DNA of 64,000 nucleotides from Manis javanica (lineage: Eukaryota > Chordata > Mammalia > Pholidota > Manidae). The notes beneath the pieces were generated by a model. It had not been told where the DNA came from. It saw nothing but the letters and a program-made list of their open reading frames with translations, and made no database searches. The stretch spans positions 43,032,001 through 43,096,000 of the forward strand of contig NC_133158.1 of the NCBI RefSeq assembly GCF_040802235.1. The letters run 5' to 3'. Each line of letters opens with the position of its first letter. The stretch's first letter is position 1. Below, in pieces: positions 24,905-38,394 of the stretch. The position numbers were made by a program, and so were the translations under genes.

Positions 24905-25160
24905 AGGGTCCTGCTGCTGTAACAAACTACCACAAGCTCCACAGCCTGAACCACAGGAAGTTATTATCTTGCATTTCTGGGGGTCAGAAGTCTGCAGTGG
25001 GTCTCACTGGGCTATGGCCAAGGTGTTAGTCAGCTGGTTCCCCTGGAGGCAGTAGGGGAGTGTCTGTTTCAGCCTTTCCCAGCTTCCAGGGGTGGCCTGC
25101 ATTCCTCGGCCTGTGACCCCTTCCCCCATCTTCACAGCCAGCCCTGCTGAGATAGGTCTG
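24905..25160 (-). repeat. MaLR-like LTR, antisense, truncated
   Basis: Antisense start of the MaLR-like LTR: 'ctgctgtaacaaactacca', 'tctgggggtcagaagtctg' and 'ggccaaggtgttagtcagc', fading after about 25150. Confidence 0.75.
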
Positions 25161-25164
25161 CATG

Positions 25165-26535
25165 CTCCTACTGGCCTCCCTGGATGATCCAGGCAAGCTG
25201 CTCTGCTGGGTTAACTGTGCAGCCTCAGCACTGCCTGCGACCTGCATGTGGGCATCTTGGGGAGTCATTACTCGGCCTACACACAGGGTCCCTTGGACTG
25301 GAGCAAGCAGGCTTCCCCAAGCCAGCTCTCTGCTGCTCTCTGCCCTGTGCCTTTCCCTATCCCAGGCCTCTGCTCACCCAGTCCTCCCCTGCCCATGCCA
25401 GGTGGGCCCCGCTGCCCCTCCTGCACGCCGCAGGTCCTGCACGGTTTCTTACTCACCTTCTCCCTCTGGACCACGTGCTTGGGAGGCCACGATCATGCCC
25501 AACACAGACTTCAACTGTCCACCCTGAACAGGCCACTCGGTCAGTGAAACCGGCGACAGTGTCAGACCTGCCATTCACAGCACATCCTGACTTTCCCGGA
25601 CGTCATCTGCTCCCTCATCTCATCTATCAGGCCCTCTGAGCATCATCTGCCCACGGAGGCTTTTCTTTTCACCCTGTCCACACGCCAAGCTGTCACACTT
25701 CTGCTTTAACCTGGACTCCATCACCCTGGATTTGTCTTCTCACCCATCTTTTTCTCTCTTATATTATTTATTACTTATGAGAGCAGAACTGAAAAACCAC
25801 ATATTTTAAACAAAATAATAGACATTTAAGTTTAGCAATTAAACAGTTTTGCTGTTATAAGAAGACACTAGTCGTATGCTTTTCACTACTTTTTATCTCT
25901 TTCAGGGTCTTAGATGTAATTTCACAATTAAATGATACCTTTTCTCTTTTTCCCATGATCCAATATCTTCTCACAGGACAAGAAGTATGATCATCATCCA
26001 CTCTAAGGAAAGTTCACCCTGCTGCCTCCGAAAGAAAAGCTGAACAGCAGTAGCAAAGGATTGACCAGCATCTCCTAGGCACTGTGCTCAGTCTTGTCGT
26101 GTGCCATGGGGGTGAGCTAGTCTCTTTATCTCCCCACAGAAGTATCTTTAGATTTATAGGCTTTCTAGAATATTTACTTCTGTTTTCTAGGGTAGCACTT
26201 ACTTAGATGGTAATAACATTTTCCAGAATACCCAGGTGTTGTTTTTCCAAAGTACATTTTAAAAACTGTATATGCAACGTTCTATTCAGATCTGTTCCCT
26301 GAAGTGGTAAACCTCCTTTTCTAAATTGTTTTTAATTCTTTTGCTTTTATAAAAATATATTTTGTACATATTAAATTATTTTTTTATTTAACATATGTGC
26401 ATGTCTTATTTAAATGGAAGCTAGCAAGATACTCAACATACAACAAATATATACTGAATGAAGGAGTAAGTTTTTTGACACTTTTGGTAGATCCTGAAAA
26501 CTGGCTAATCAGCTTTTCATTCCCTTCCACATCAT
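25165..26535. other. Gene-free sequence
   Basis: No gene is recognised. The right half (25740-26400) is AT-rich and may hold very old repeat remnants that I cannot name. Confidence 0.5.
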
Positions 26536-26539
26536 ATGT

Positions 26540-27770
26540 CATCAGGGAAATGCAAATTAAAACAAGATACCACTACACATCTATCCGAATGGCCCAAATC
26601 CAGAACACTGGCCCCACCAAATGCTGGCAAGGATGTGGAGCAACAGGAATGCTCATCACTGCTGGTGGAAATGCAAAATGCTACAGCCACTGTGGAAGAC
26701 TGGTGGCTTCTTACAGAACTACACATACTCTTAGGTTTGTTATGATCCAGGAATCGTGCTCTTTGGCATTTACCCAAAGGAGTTGAAAGCTTACGTCCAC
26801 ACAAAATCTGCACACAGATGTTGATAGCAACTTTATTCATATTTGCCAAAACTTGGAAGCAACTAAGATGTCCTTCAGTAAGTAAGTGGATAAATAAACT
26901 GTGGTCTATCCAGATAATGGAATTTTATCCAGTGCCAAAAAGAAATGAGCTATCAGGCCATGAAAAGGAACCTTAAAATCATATGGTTAAGTGAAAAGAA
27001 GTCAACCTGAAAAGTCTATATACTATTTGATTTCAACTCTGTGACGTTCTGGAAAAGGCAATGAGGTAGGAAGCCCAAGAAAAGGACGGAGTTTTTTTAA
27101 CCCAGGAAGGGAGGGGGCTTCCTTGCATCGTGGCATTGTTAGCACATGGTATAGAGATGCCTGTGATATCTCACCCTGACTCTGTAACCAATTAACCTCA
27201 AGATAAGGAAAAGCTGCTTTTCTTTAACCTTGTAGTAAAGGTACAAAAGACAAGGTCCCACTGTGCCCGGGGCTCAGCCTTTGGGTGTGAATCTGCAGAG
27301 CCGGTGCCAGCACTGATGAACTGCCTCTCGTGCCAACCGTCTGGGTGTCTGATTCCTTGTTCGTAGTTCCTGCAGTTCCTGCAACATCAAAACTTCAGAG
27401 ACAGTAAAAAGATCAGTGGTTTCCAGGGCTTGGGGGGAGACATAAATAGGCAGAGCACCGAGAATCTGTAGGGCAGGGAAACTCCTCTGTATGTATTATA
27501 ATGATGGACACATGTCACTACACATTTGTTCAGACCCATAGAATGTATACCCCCAAGAGTGATCCTAATGTGAACTATGGACTCTGGGTGGTTGTGATGT
27601 GTCCGTGTAGGTTCATCCTTGGGAAAAAGTACTGATATTGACAATTGTGGAGGCTATGTACATGGGGACACAGAGTATACGGGACCTCTCTGCAGTTTTC
27701 TCTTAATTTTATTGTAAACCTAAAACTGCTGTAAAAAAAAAAAACTTAAATAAAAAAAAAATCCATTCGC
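26540..27770 (+). repeat. L1M ORF2 end and 3-prime UTR, split by an LTR
   Basis: Decayed L1 ORF2 starts at 'catcagggaaatgcaaatta', passes 'aaatgctggcaaggatgtgg' and 'gtggataaataaactgtgg', and is cut at about 27061. It resumes at 27387 with 'cttcagagacagtaaaaag' and ends with 'cctaaaactgctgtaaaaaa'. The matching L1 text joins cleanly across the gap. Confidence 0.85.
27062..27386 (+). mobile_element. Solo LTR inserted in L1
   Basis: A 325-bp block begins TGAGGTAGG and ends CTGCAACA, splitting an L1 3-prime UTR. Flanking 4-mers are gcaa (27058-27061) and tcaa (27387-27390), one mismatch. The right third, with 'gtcccactgtgcccgg' and 'ctcagcctttgggtgtgaa', looks like LTR R-U5. Family unknown, probably ERV1. 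Confidence 0.65.
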
Positions 27771-30700
27771 AAAGATGTTGTCTCTCCCATCTGCCTATTA
27801 CAAAGGCTAGACCAGTTTTCCTATCTGAGCCTCCATTTTTCCGCGTCGTGTGCATTAGTCTCGGAGTGTCCACCCAGCCAGAGGCTCGGATTGATCCTTT
27901 CTCCATCCCAGGATGAAGCCGGTCGCCTGGGTGTAGGGGATTCAGGAACTGTTTGTTGGATGGGGGCATGAATGAACGACTGGTAGGCTTGGCTGTGTTA
28001 TATATGTTACATTGTAGTAGGTGACAAAGAGCAGGGTGAGAGGGACTTCCGTCTGTGCACCGGTGGGGCCCCATGTGATCTGAAGAGCCAATGGTTTGCA
28101 CCTCCCCACCCACACAGGAGATTAGCCTATCATTTGGATGCCTCTGGCTATGCCCGCTTCCTCCCGGCAGCAGGCAGCAGGGTGGGAGGGAGTAGGGGAG
28201 GGAGGGGGTGGGATGCCCGGGCTTGTTCCCAGGCCAAGAAGCAGCGAGCTTCCCACACTGCACTCCAGGCCCTGCGGCTAGAGTTGCTGGAGGCGGGCAC
28301 ACATTCCTGTGTCTTGGCTCTGAGACTCCCCAGCTTCCAAGGGCAGGAAAGGAATCTGCGAGGCCCTGCCTTTCAGAGGACACGTTCTGAGACCGGCTGC
28401 CCGGATGCCCTCCAGGAGTCTGAGGCCTGGGCCTAGCTGCACCCAGTGGGGCTGGGGCTGTGGGCCATGATGGGGTCCACGGCGGACACGTGAGCACAGG
28501 CCATACTGCCGCACTGCCCCAGCCATCAGCTCTGCCTGAGGCTTTCAGTCCTTCCCACCGAGGCCTGAGGCTCCCGTGGGTGTCAGACCAGTAGGAGAGA
28601 GCCTCCGCCCTACCTCCCACCCCCGCAGTGCCCACACCCTGGAGAGCTCAGCCTACAATGCTTTGATGTTGCCCAGCTAAACTTCAGCAACTACAGGAAG
28701 AGGAGGAAACTGGAGCCACAGAATTCAAACGCCTCTTTTCTTGCTGCTATGTTCAAGACAGGGTGGGGAACATCTGTGCCACCTCCCTGCCACCAAGAAC
28801 ATGGAGCACGTGTTTGCCAAGGGGCGAGGCGTGGGCTTCGGTATTTATACTGCCCCCCATTTGCCAGGTGGGGGTGCTGCCTCAAGCCCGGCACCCTGTG
28901 TTTCTGGGTGTGTGTTAAGCGGAGGGTTGAAGAGGGCTGGGTCACTGCGAGCTTCACCCGGATGCCAGTCAAAGCAAGGGTAGAGCTCCCCCGTCTGGGA
29001 GCTGCTGCTCTGAGCCCAGGTGTCCACCCTGCTCAGGTTCCACCAGTGCCAGGCACAGGAAACCGCACAGCCTGTTCCCTCTGCCTGAGGCAAGAGGCCT
29101 TTGGTGCGCCTTCCTGCTGGAGAGAACCAACAGGTCAGTGCTGGACACAGAGGTTGGGAAGGCCCAGCTGCCGGGCTGCGTTCCTGGGCCCGAGGGGCTG
29201 ATGCCTGGGGCCTGCTGGAGGCCTCCTTGCTGGCCTGTGGACCACAGCACCTCCACCCAACACCGAGACCCTGAGCCCCTTTTGCACAGGAGCCCTAGGA
29301 ACCTCTGCTGGCTGGCAGTGCGAGAGCTTGCCGGCTGTGACTACCCCACAGAGCTTGCCCAGGGGGCACTGGGTGGCATTCCCCCCTTCTATGATAACAA
29401 TGAGAGGCAGTGGAAAAATCAAGGTGATAGGAAGCACAACACAGTAAACCAGAAGGTCTTATACATGTAACCCACCTAAGGGAAAAGTGGAAGTTGTTAG
29501 GTGGGGGAAGCTGGTCTTACACCCTGGGGAGGAGGCTCCCTGGGCCTCAGAGCCCGAATGGACGCTGGGCTGGGAAGAAACAGCCAGAACGCAGGAAGAG
29601 GTGTAAGACAGCGGAATGCGTCTGAGAGAGCTGCATCCAGAAGGTGAGCAGGAATGTGATCATTTTTTAACTCTCTGTACCTGGAGCCTGCAGTTCACCC
29701 CTTGGTGCCAAGGGGTATATTGGGCACAGGGGGGAGGGCCAGTCCAATTCCCCACCAGCCCAGACTCCCGGCTCTCCACAAAGCCAGGAGAGGCAGGAAG
29801 GAAGCCGTCTTCCAAGGCACAGTTTTGCAATACTGATCAGTCAAACATACATAAGTCAGAGTAATGAGACAGACCTCAGAGAAGTTTCTGTGAGGTCCCA
29901 GCAAAAATCCGTCCCTGCAGAGGAGTGGGCTGGTCACGGGGGGGTGGGGGGGCCTCAGCTTCCTTCCATGCCTGCTGGCTTCTGGTGACGTGGAATGACT
30001 TGAAATGCCTTAGTGTGGGAACAGGTGCACACACAATCTGTTAACGTCCAACCTGCTGATTGCACATACCTTCATTGTCCCCCAAAGCAGGAACCCCTTT
30101 CTGGGTCCTTCTCATTGCTCCTGGCTGATGCCTCCTTTTAACTTTTTGAGAACCCCTCATACGTATTAATAACGCCCATGTCTTTCCGTGAGCATTTCTC
30201 ACCGCAGTCCTTTTATTTGACCATGACTGTATTTCTTCTGAAACAGGAAATTGGTCCTCTCTAGAAAACAGATTTAAATCCCAAATCTTTGCCATCCCTC
30301 CTCACTATCAACATTTTTTTGGCCTCAAAAAAAAAAAAGGAACAAACGGTCCAAGCCATGCCTGGCCTTTGTCAGCCAAGATCGTGGCCGCAGGTCTGGA
30401 CCTTATCACCCAGCTGCGGGCCCCAGCAGCCATCCCTTCGCGGACGCGGCCACACTGCCCCCTGCTGGCCTGAGAGCAGCAAGTGCGCGGTCCTGCGCTG
30501 TGGTTAGTCTGCTCCTCACAGCGGCAGCGGGCTGCCGGCCAAGCTCTCTGTGCTGCGCCAGGGCAGTCGGAAAAGGTTTAAATCCAGCCCCCAGCCCTTG
30601 TCCTTCAAGAGCTCACAAATGACTCCATGACCTTCCACCCGCCAGGTGCACCACGCAGGCCTGTTTCTGAAGGAGGGAAACAGGACTTGTGGGCCAAACA

Positions 30701-32030
30701 CACACCCGTTCCCCCAAACCTTGTCCATCCAGACTCTGTGCACTGTTGATGCCGCCCTCCGTAAAGTGGAGTGAGTGGAAAACACAAATTGGGATGTTTT
30801 TCTTGGCAGGGGAGGGGGGCAGGCTGCCCACCTGGGGGCCATCACAGCCACACACACATTAATGAACTGACTGTGCTCCTCACGGGTCCCCATTGGCCCT
30901 GCACCCAAAGTGCGAGCCTCTGGGACCTGACGCCGTAAGTCTCCTGGGACAGGCAGGCTGAACTGGTTCTTTTGTGGGAACCCGGGAGGGGACCAGGTAA
31001 GTACCCACCTCTGCCAGGCACCCAAGGAAGCAGAGCCCCTGCCGCAGACCTGTCTGGTGGAAACAAGACGCCAGCCACCAACGTGCACCAGGCCGCAGTG
31101 TTAGCCATTCTGGTAGCCACGTTAACAAAACCTAAGTGCAACAGGTAAAATTAACTTTAATAATGCATTAATCTAACCTCATATACCCAACATTATCATT
31201 TCCACATGCAACAATATCAAACATTATTAATGAGATGTTTCATATTCTCTGCTTTGCACCGTCTTTGAAGACCAGAGTGCATCTGACACTGACCGTGTCC
31301 CCAGCCGACCAGCCTCTCCAGCGGTGCAGCTGAGCTCTATGCTGGGCTGGGTCGGGGTCCCCCTTTCTGACCTGAGAGCACAGCCCCTCGGCTGAGGACG
31401 CACCGGTGTGAAGAAACAGTTCTGAGCAGAAAAAGCTGGGGAGTTCGTGATCCCATCTCTCTCCCCAAACCTGAGTTCCATGTCACTGCAGTAAACTCAG
31501 CTTTGTGCTGAAAAAAGAAAGGTGACTTTCCTTTGAACGTTTAACTCAGATCTGCCAGAGATTCCGGTGTTGCCTTCTTTCACAGGAAACACTATGTCAC
31601 AGTGCAGACCTGCATTGAGACCCATGTTCTAGAAACAGCCATGAGTCCTCAGGTGAGTCACATCCAGACCGAGAGCAGCAGACCAGCTCAGTCTTCCCCA
31701 GGTGTGTTCTGTGCCCTTTGCCTTTGATATATGAGTAAGTGTTAGAGCTCAGATCTGGTGACATGCTGATATGGACGTCCCTACACAGGGCACCACAGAC
31801 TGACATGGGGGGGCCTCAGCTCTCCTGTGCCTGGTGCTTTTCTCTTGCACACCTCTTCCCATCTCAGGGCGCCAGGGGCCGTGGGACACACACAGGGCTG
31901 CGGCATCGCAGTCCTGCCCACATGCTGTGGCGGCCAGCACGCTGTGAGCACAGGGGTTTCCTACCGGAGATTTGGACTTGGAGTCAAAGAGAATGCCCAG
32001 ATGTGTGAGGTTCCTGGATGTCAGAGCAAA
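27771..32030. other. Long gene-free stretch
   Basis: No gene is recognised. The 308-codon minus-strand frame at 27709-28635 overlaps the L1 tail, and its residues resemble no family. A fragment of a hAT-like repeat sits at 31105-31300. Otherwise it is unique, moderately GC-rich DNA. Confidence 0.5.
31105..31300 (-). repeat. hAT-like MER element fragment
   Basis: The text 'aacaggtaaaattaacttta', 'aacattatcatttccacat' and 'attaatgagatgtttcata' followed by 'tttgaagaccagagtgcat' is the reverse complement of the element type at 55611-55840. I recall this as an abundant mammalian hAT-type MER repeat. Strand label is relative to the 55.6-kb copy. Confidence 0.6.
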
Positions 32031-32034
32031 TGAC

Positions 32035-32460
32035 CACCAGCTTTTTGCTTCCAAACACAGAGCTTTGTTCTCCCCACTCTGGGTCCAGGACTCTAGAATC
32101 AGGATGTGGGCAGGTTTGGGTCCCTCTGGGGGCCCTGAGGGGAATCTGGTGCAGGCCTGTACCCCAGCCTCTGGGGGAGCCGGCAACCCTTGGCATTCCT
32201 CGGACTGGGGAGACATCTCACGACCTCTACCCCAGCCCACCCGGCTTCCTCTGCCTCCACATCTCAGGTCTCCCTCTCCTTTCTCTCCTGAGGTACTTGG
32301 TGGTCCTGGGACAGCAGATGTGCCACTCCAGCCTCCGCCCCATCTTCATGTGGTTGTCTGTCCCTCTGTGTCCCTCTCTGTCCTCTCCTCCTCCTGTAAA
32401 GACCCCAGTCATAGACTGAGGGCCCACCCGGGTAACCCAGGGCGATCTCATCCCCAGGTC
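32035..32460 (-). repeat. MaLR-like LTR, antisense
   Basis: Degenerate antisense copy: 'ctccccactctgggtccag', 'cggcaacccttggcattcc', 'ccatcttcatgtggttgtc', 'tctgtccctctgtgtccct' and 'gggcccacccgggtaaccc'. Confidence 0.65.
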
Positions 32461-33539
32461 CCTAACCAGTTACATCTGCCGAGGCCACGTGCCGCAGTTC
32501 CAGGTGGACATGGAGTTGGGAGGGCACTCTATAACCCACTACGCCAGCATCTACATTTGGGCAGGGCACAGGCGAGCAGGCAGGGAGCCCCACATTTGTC
32601 CAGTTTGCTTTTCCAGAAAGGGCCCCCCCCTACATTATTCCAGCCTGTCCCTGGGTCCCTGGGAGAAAACGGGTACTTGCCAAGACCTCGCCAGCCTCTC
32701 CAGACTCCTGGTGCCTCCCAGCCCACACTCAAGACGACCTGGGTCTGCACCCGGTGAGCCGTGCCCATGCGGGGCCTGCCCAGGTGGCCTTCCTTTCACT
32801 AATGTCACCTGGCTCTACAGGATGGTGGAGACAAGTGCTGACAAATCAGGCTGTGCAGGGCCTAACGTGACTGGAAAGGGCTAGCGTGCTTTTACTAGCT
32901 GTTTTCCTTCTTTGTGGCAGCTGTCTGAGGCTGCATGTGTTGTGACTCTCATATACGTATTAGCTCGAACTGGCTTCAGGATGAGGTTCCTTGACTCTAA
33001 TATTCCTGGCAAGTCTGGGAATGCGTTGGTTTGATCTACATGCTCGACAGTGTCATTGAGGACCCGCTTACAGTCTGTCTCTCTGCTCGGCCCAAAGGCA
33101 CTTCCCTCGTGTTGACAGTTCACGATGCAGCAATTCCAAGCATCATATCTTCATATTGTACCATCCAGGAGAAAGGAAGCCTGGCTTCCAGAACATCTCT
33201 CAGAAGAGCAAAGAACCTCTTGTTCCCCTAGGCCAGGGTAAGGGCAGGTGACCCCAGGTCTCAGTGGCAGGAAGCAGGTGGCAGGCTCATTTCTGCAGAC
33301 ATCTCCCTGGTCATGGGAATTCTGTATACCTATGACCCTAGGCCGAGGTCACTGACTGATCCCTGGGCTAAGAGGAAAGACTCACCTGGCTGGGTTGTAA
33401 CAACTGAGGCCATCCCCACAGCTTGGATGGGTGCACCCTCCTCAAACCCGTGACCATTACGTGAAGTGGGGGAAGTTCAGGAAGCTGGGTGTATGTCTCT
33501 GCAGACACCTTGTCTGATGGCTGGGTCACAGCTGACTTT

Positions 33540-33910
33540 GCTTCTAGAACTCATCCTAAGGAAATGCTCAGAAATGCAGGAAATGATTTATGCCTGGGGA
33601 TATTCATGTTGAATTTATTTTTAGTGGCAAACAATTGGCAACAGCCTAAATTAAATTGGTTACCTGTTTGATGGAATATTATATAAGCATTTCAAGGAAC
33701 ATTTAATTACACAGGAAAGTAGTAATAATATTTTAAAGGAAAAGTATCCAATATAAACTCAGCTTGAAATCTATACCCATGGGGCAAAAGGTGGAAGAAC
33801 ACACATCAAAAAGTGTGCTGCTTCTGAGAGAGAGGGTTATCTTCATGATTTTTGTATTTTCCATATTTATTCAGTAGGTACGTATGTTGTTTACATATGT
33901 ATTTATTAGC
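33540..33910 (+). repeat. L1ME/HAL1 3-prime fragment
   Basis: Blocks 'agaactcatcctaaggaaa', 'tggcaaacaattggcaaca', 'gcctaaattaaattggtta' and 'gatggaatattatataagc', ending with 'tttgtattttccatattta'. Matches old L1/HAL1 3-prime ends. Confidence 0.75.
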
Positions 33911-33914
33911 ATCT

Positions 33915-34360
33915 GAGAGCTGCTGTTATGAAGTACCACAGATAAGCCAAACAACAGAAATGTGTTGTCTCACAGTCTGGAGGCCACGCGTCTGATATCA
34001 ACGTGTCAGCAGGGCAGGTCCCTCCTGATACTATGAACTAGAATCTGTCCCTGGCTTCTCCCCCAGCTTCTGGGGTTTTGATGTCAGTCTTTGGGGTTCC
34101 TTGGCTTATAGAAACAGCACCCCCATCTCTGCCTACATCTTCACGTGGAGTCTCCCTCTGTGCCTCTGTCCACATTGGTTTGTTTTTATAAGGATACTGG
34201 TCATATTGGGTTAAGAGCTACCCTACTCCTGTAGGATGTCATCTTAACTAATTACATCTGCAATGACACTATATCTAAATAGGTCACAGTGTGCGGTACT
34301 GAGGCTGAGGACTTGAACATACAAATTTTAAGGGGATGCAATTCAGCCCATAGCTACATG
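33915..34360 (-). repeat. MaLR-like LTR, antisense
   Basis: Nearly full-length antisense copy: 'gctgctgttatgaagtacc', 'tgttgtctcacagtctgga', 'tataaggatactggtcata', 'aactaattacatctgcaat' and 'ggatgcaattcagcccata'. Confidence 0.85.
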
Positions 34361-34364
34361 CATA

Positions 34365-36610
34365 TGGTTCCATATTTGCACACACACAACATATATGTTT
34401 TTAAACATAATAATGGAAAAGAAAAGAGTGCCTTACCTTAGCCAACATTTCTAAAGCCACAGTGAGAATCTCTAGCTCAGAGTGGCTGGCCGGTTCCAGG
34501 GCCCGAGGCGAAGCCAGCTGCTCCCAGGTGGTTTGGAAACACAGGTTCCAGCTCCTGTCGTCCTTTAGGCAGGCAGAGTGTGGCCCCTAGTAGGCGGGCA
34601 CTGTCCTCACCCAGTGTCACCCAAGTCCAGGAAGTGCTTGTTGGAGTTTGGATTCTCCGCAGATATTTGCAATCTGTGTGCTGTCAGTGCAGTGGTTAGA
34701 AATTTCAGCCAGCTTTCCTCAGAAAGCGAGCCAGAGTGGGCGGCTCAGAGCAGCTGGATGGTGACGTTAGATCCCCGAGGCACTGTATGGGGACAGAGTA
34801 GGAGGCTGCGCATCGGGCTGGGGCTTCCCAGCCATCTTCTGCCCCTCTCCAGAGTGCCCACAGCAGACAGCCACCCTGTGCCAGCCCGGCTCCGGGCCAC
34901 CCTCTGCCTCACCCCTTCCCTCTCCCCTCCTGCATCATCCCCAGGGTGATTCCCACCGCACGCCTCCATGCCTCGCTCTTCCCCTCAGTCTTTGGTGCCA
35001 GCCCGCTTGCCTCCAGCCTCAGTTCAGAGCCTGAACGTAGATGTTTAGTGATTATCATCCAATCCCCACCACTAACTACTGCACAGAAGCTCGGGGATCA
35101 GGAAGACCCTGCCCTGGGGAGGAGTGGCAAGAAGGGAAAATGAATGGATGATGGATGTGAACTAAGCCCTTGCCCTTGTTGTATCACTCCTTGCTGAGTC
35201 CTCTGTCTGCTCACATGACTTTCATGTGCCCCCAAAACCAGTCCCCTTGCTGATCAGGGGCTCCACGTGCATACTCACAGTCCCTGCAAGCAGGGAAGCC
35301 ACCTTGCAGAGGAGGCCACAGATGCACGAATAATGGTTAATCCCACAGTGTGGGAAACGTCGTGTGAGGACTTTCACAACACGGGGGCTTCCTGGAAGAC
35401 TTCCTGGAGGAGGCCACACAAATGGATGTTTCCAGGCTTAGAGAAAAGGCTGAAGGGAATGCTTGGGCACAGACTGGCAGGAAGGCATCATTCTGGCTGG
35501 ATAAGGTTTTCCCTGGGCGCACAGAGGGAGTCTGAGTGAAGAGGGAGGCTGGGCCAGGCTGCTGAGTGGGGTCAGCATGTGTAACATGAATTTGCCCTCT
35601 AAGCATAGGAGGGGGAGCTGGGGTGTTCAGTGGTCTGTGGTGGATGTTTAAGCAGGGGGGTTCTGGGCTGGAAGCAGGGCTGTACCCTGGAGACCACAGT
35701 GAGGTCTGCTGGGGTGCATGGAGAGGTAGGCAAGAGTTTGGAGTCAAACAAGGAAGGCCTCGCTTGGCGGTGCTGGGGGTGGGGGTGGGAGGTGGTTACA
35801 GGAAGGCGGGCAGCTCCAGGGAGCAGGACAGAAGGCTGTCCCTACCTCTGACCTTGCAGATGGCCCAGGATGTGCTAGGGCAAAGCTGGGTCGTGGTTAG
35901 GACACCTGCAGTGCCAGGAGGGAGACGAGAGGCGGTGAGGGGGACTTGGCTTGGGGTGTGGAGTCTGGAGCCATTCCTGGACACCCCATGGAAATATCCA
36001 ACAGGTGACAGAGGTGACACAGGGTCTAGGCCAGGGGATAGTCCCACAGGGTGGAGCCAGCAGGGCCCCAGCCCCAGGTACCTCCGCTTCGGGAGGCCCT
36101 GAGGGGACAGGAGTGGGGAGGGAAGGAGAGTCCACAGCCCCTTCCTGGCCTGTTTCCCGCCTCCTTCCTCCTGCCTGCACAAGGTCGCTGGGCCTATTGT
36201 GGGGCTGGGGGGCCTGCCCAGCCAGCAGTCTGGGGTCAGCTTCCCCTCCCTGCCCCCGCACACCCTCCCTTCCCCATGGCTGCCCCTCTGTAGGCCAACC
36301 CTCACGTCTCTGCTTTTGTTAGCACTTTACACCTCCCCTTGGCCTCAAGTGTAAGGGCCCAGTGGGTCACCACATTCCCTGCTCTGCTGCCCTGCTCTGG
36401 AATTCACAAGACTGGATTTAAAGATGCAAGCAGCCTGTGCCACGCTCCATAAAACTGCAGAGGCCACAGGGGACTTCCACCCTCTCCAGGTACTGACATC
36501 CTAGCCCGAAAACGCTTATTACCGCCATGACCTAGGAAACCTCAAACCCTGTCTCCGGGTCACACAGGGCAGGGAGGCGCCTGCAGGGAGCCTGGCGGGG
36601 GTGGGGCCTC
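34365..36610. other. Gene-free sequence
   Basis: No gene is recognised. GC-rich patches at 34800-35000 and 35950-36300 give overlapping open frames on both strands, with no domain or family likeness. Confidence 0.5.
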
Positions 36611-36614
36611 TTGG

Positions 36615-37005
36615 GGTACTCCAGCTTGAGCCACAGAAAGTTACTGTCTCACCTTTGGGAGGCTGGAAGTCAGAGATCGAGGTGTGGGCAGGGCTGGGCT
36701 CCCACCAGAGGCTCCAGGGATGATGCCTCCCTGCCTCTGTCCTGGCTGCTGGTGGTGCTGGCAGCCCCTGGTGTTCTTCGTCTTGTAGATGCGTCGCTCC
36801 CACCCCGCCTCTGCCTCCACAGGCCTCTTGGGCTTCCCTTTCTTTCTAGGACACCTGTCATTGGATCTGGGGCCCACCCCACTCCAGTCTGACCTTGTCT
36901 TACCTTGATCACACCTGCACAGACCCTATTTCCAAATAAGGTCCCATCCACAGGGACTGGGGGTAAGATTTGGATGTATCTTTTAGGGGGTACACCACTG
37001 AACCA
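36615..37005 (-). repeat. MaLR-like LTR, antisense
   Basis: Antisense copy: 'ttactgtctcacctttggg', 'ggacacctgtcattggatc', 'ccctatttccaaataaggtc' and 'gggggtacaccactgaacc'. Confidence 0.8.
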
Positions 37006-37709
37006 GTGACAGGAGGAAGGAGAAGCCCACACTCAGCAAGGCGAGCATGGCGTTGTGCTGTGCCTGTGGCATGTTGGGAGCCATTTGCAAAAATGAGAAA
37101 GTTTCCCCAGGGAGTGGAGCTGTGAGACCCAGCAGCCATTCTGAGGGAATAGCTGTAAAACCTCAGGAATGCAGAGCCCCAAACTTCCTTAACTTGAGAC
37201 AGTGAGAATCCAGCATCAAAAGCATCTGAAGAACAATGCCCTGAGCTAGGTGTCTTCTCCGGTGTCTGGTGTCAGGCTCTAACACGTTCAAGATCAGCCA
37301 CAACTTTAACCCCTGCCAGCACCACTGTGCGGAGGCTTCCAGCTCCACCAGGCTCCACCCGAAGTCCTTGAGCCAGAGCTCTAGGGCTCTGTGTGTGACG
37401 ATCGTGGCTCGCGCAGGTCACCCGCAGCCTGGGGCAGGGCTGCCTGGGCGGGCCTGGCCCTCCAAACAGCGGCTCTGGTCTGGCTCCTGCCCAGCATGCT
37501 CAGGGCCTGGCCTGCAGGTCGGGCCTCCTGCTCCAGTGGACAGCCAGGGCCTGGCCAGTCTGGAGAGCAGCCCTGTGATGGGAAGGGGCTGAGCTGGGCG
37601 TCAGGAACTCCTGTGCTGGAGACTGGCTCATCCTCAGGCTCATGGAGGGACTGGTGCATTGTGGCTGCCTGGGCGTCTGCCCTTTCCCCGCTCCAGCCCA
37701 GCTCGGCCC

Positions 37710-37860
37710 TGCAGCCTCGGGAAAGGTCCTCAGAGCTGAGGGGGCTGTTTCCTCATCAGTAAAGTGGGCTGACAGGGGTGTCCCTCCAAGGCCATGGTGG
37801 GTCTGTGAGGCAATGCCGGTAGTGTACTAGCCTGGGGCCTGGTACACAAGGAACGGTGTT
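37710..37860 (+). repeat. MIR fragment
   Basis: Sense MIR right half: 'gtttcctcatcagtaaagtg', a degenerate 'gaggcaatgccggtagtgt' and 'tagcctggggcctggtaca'. Confidence 0.65.
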
Positions 37861-38394
37861 ATTTTATGATTCTTGGCTTCATTTTCCTCATTTCCATGTG
37901 GAGTGAACTCACCTCTGGACCCCTTCCAGGCCCTTGTTGCCAGCCCAGGGGTTGGGCTGTGTCTGCTCCGGCTAATGGGCACAGCTTCTCTCCTGGGATA
38001 AGACATAAACTGAGGCACTTTAAACATTCTGAGTTTTTTGACCCAAAATCTATTGTAATGGGACAGCACTGAATGAAATGGTTAGCAGTGCTCCCCCGAC
38101 AGAGGTCAGGGGAAGACGAATGGGCAAGCAAAAAGGAAGTTATCTGATAGCCACAGCCTGAAGCCAGAGGGCCTTTGTGATGGGCGGTCCTCAGTAACCT
38201 GGAGGCATTTACAGACAGTCGTAGTTCACCTAGGCTGCACGGCTCGGGAGCCACCTCAGTCTAATGGCCTCCCTGTTTAATTTTACACCTGCTATGGGGG
38301 CTTCCCAGTCCCCAGAGTGGCCTTGCCTGTGAGGACCACCTGATTCCTATAGGGCAAGCCCCTGGCCAGGCCCATCTTCCACCTGGGCACTCAC

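Noticed and set aside
27709..28635. 308-codon minus-strand open frame
   Set aside because: Its end overlaps the poly(A) tail of an L1. Low-complexity Pro/Ser/Gly composition; no homology recognised.
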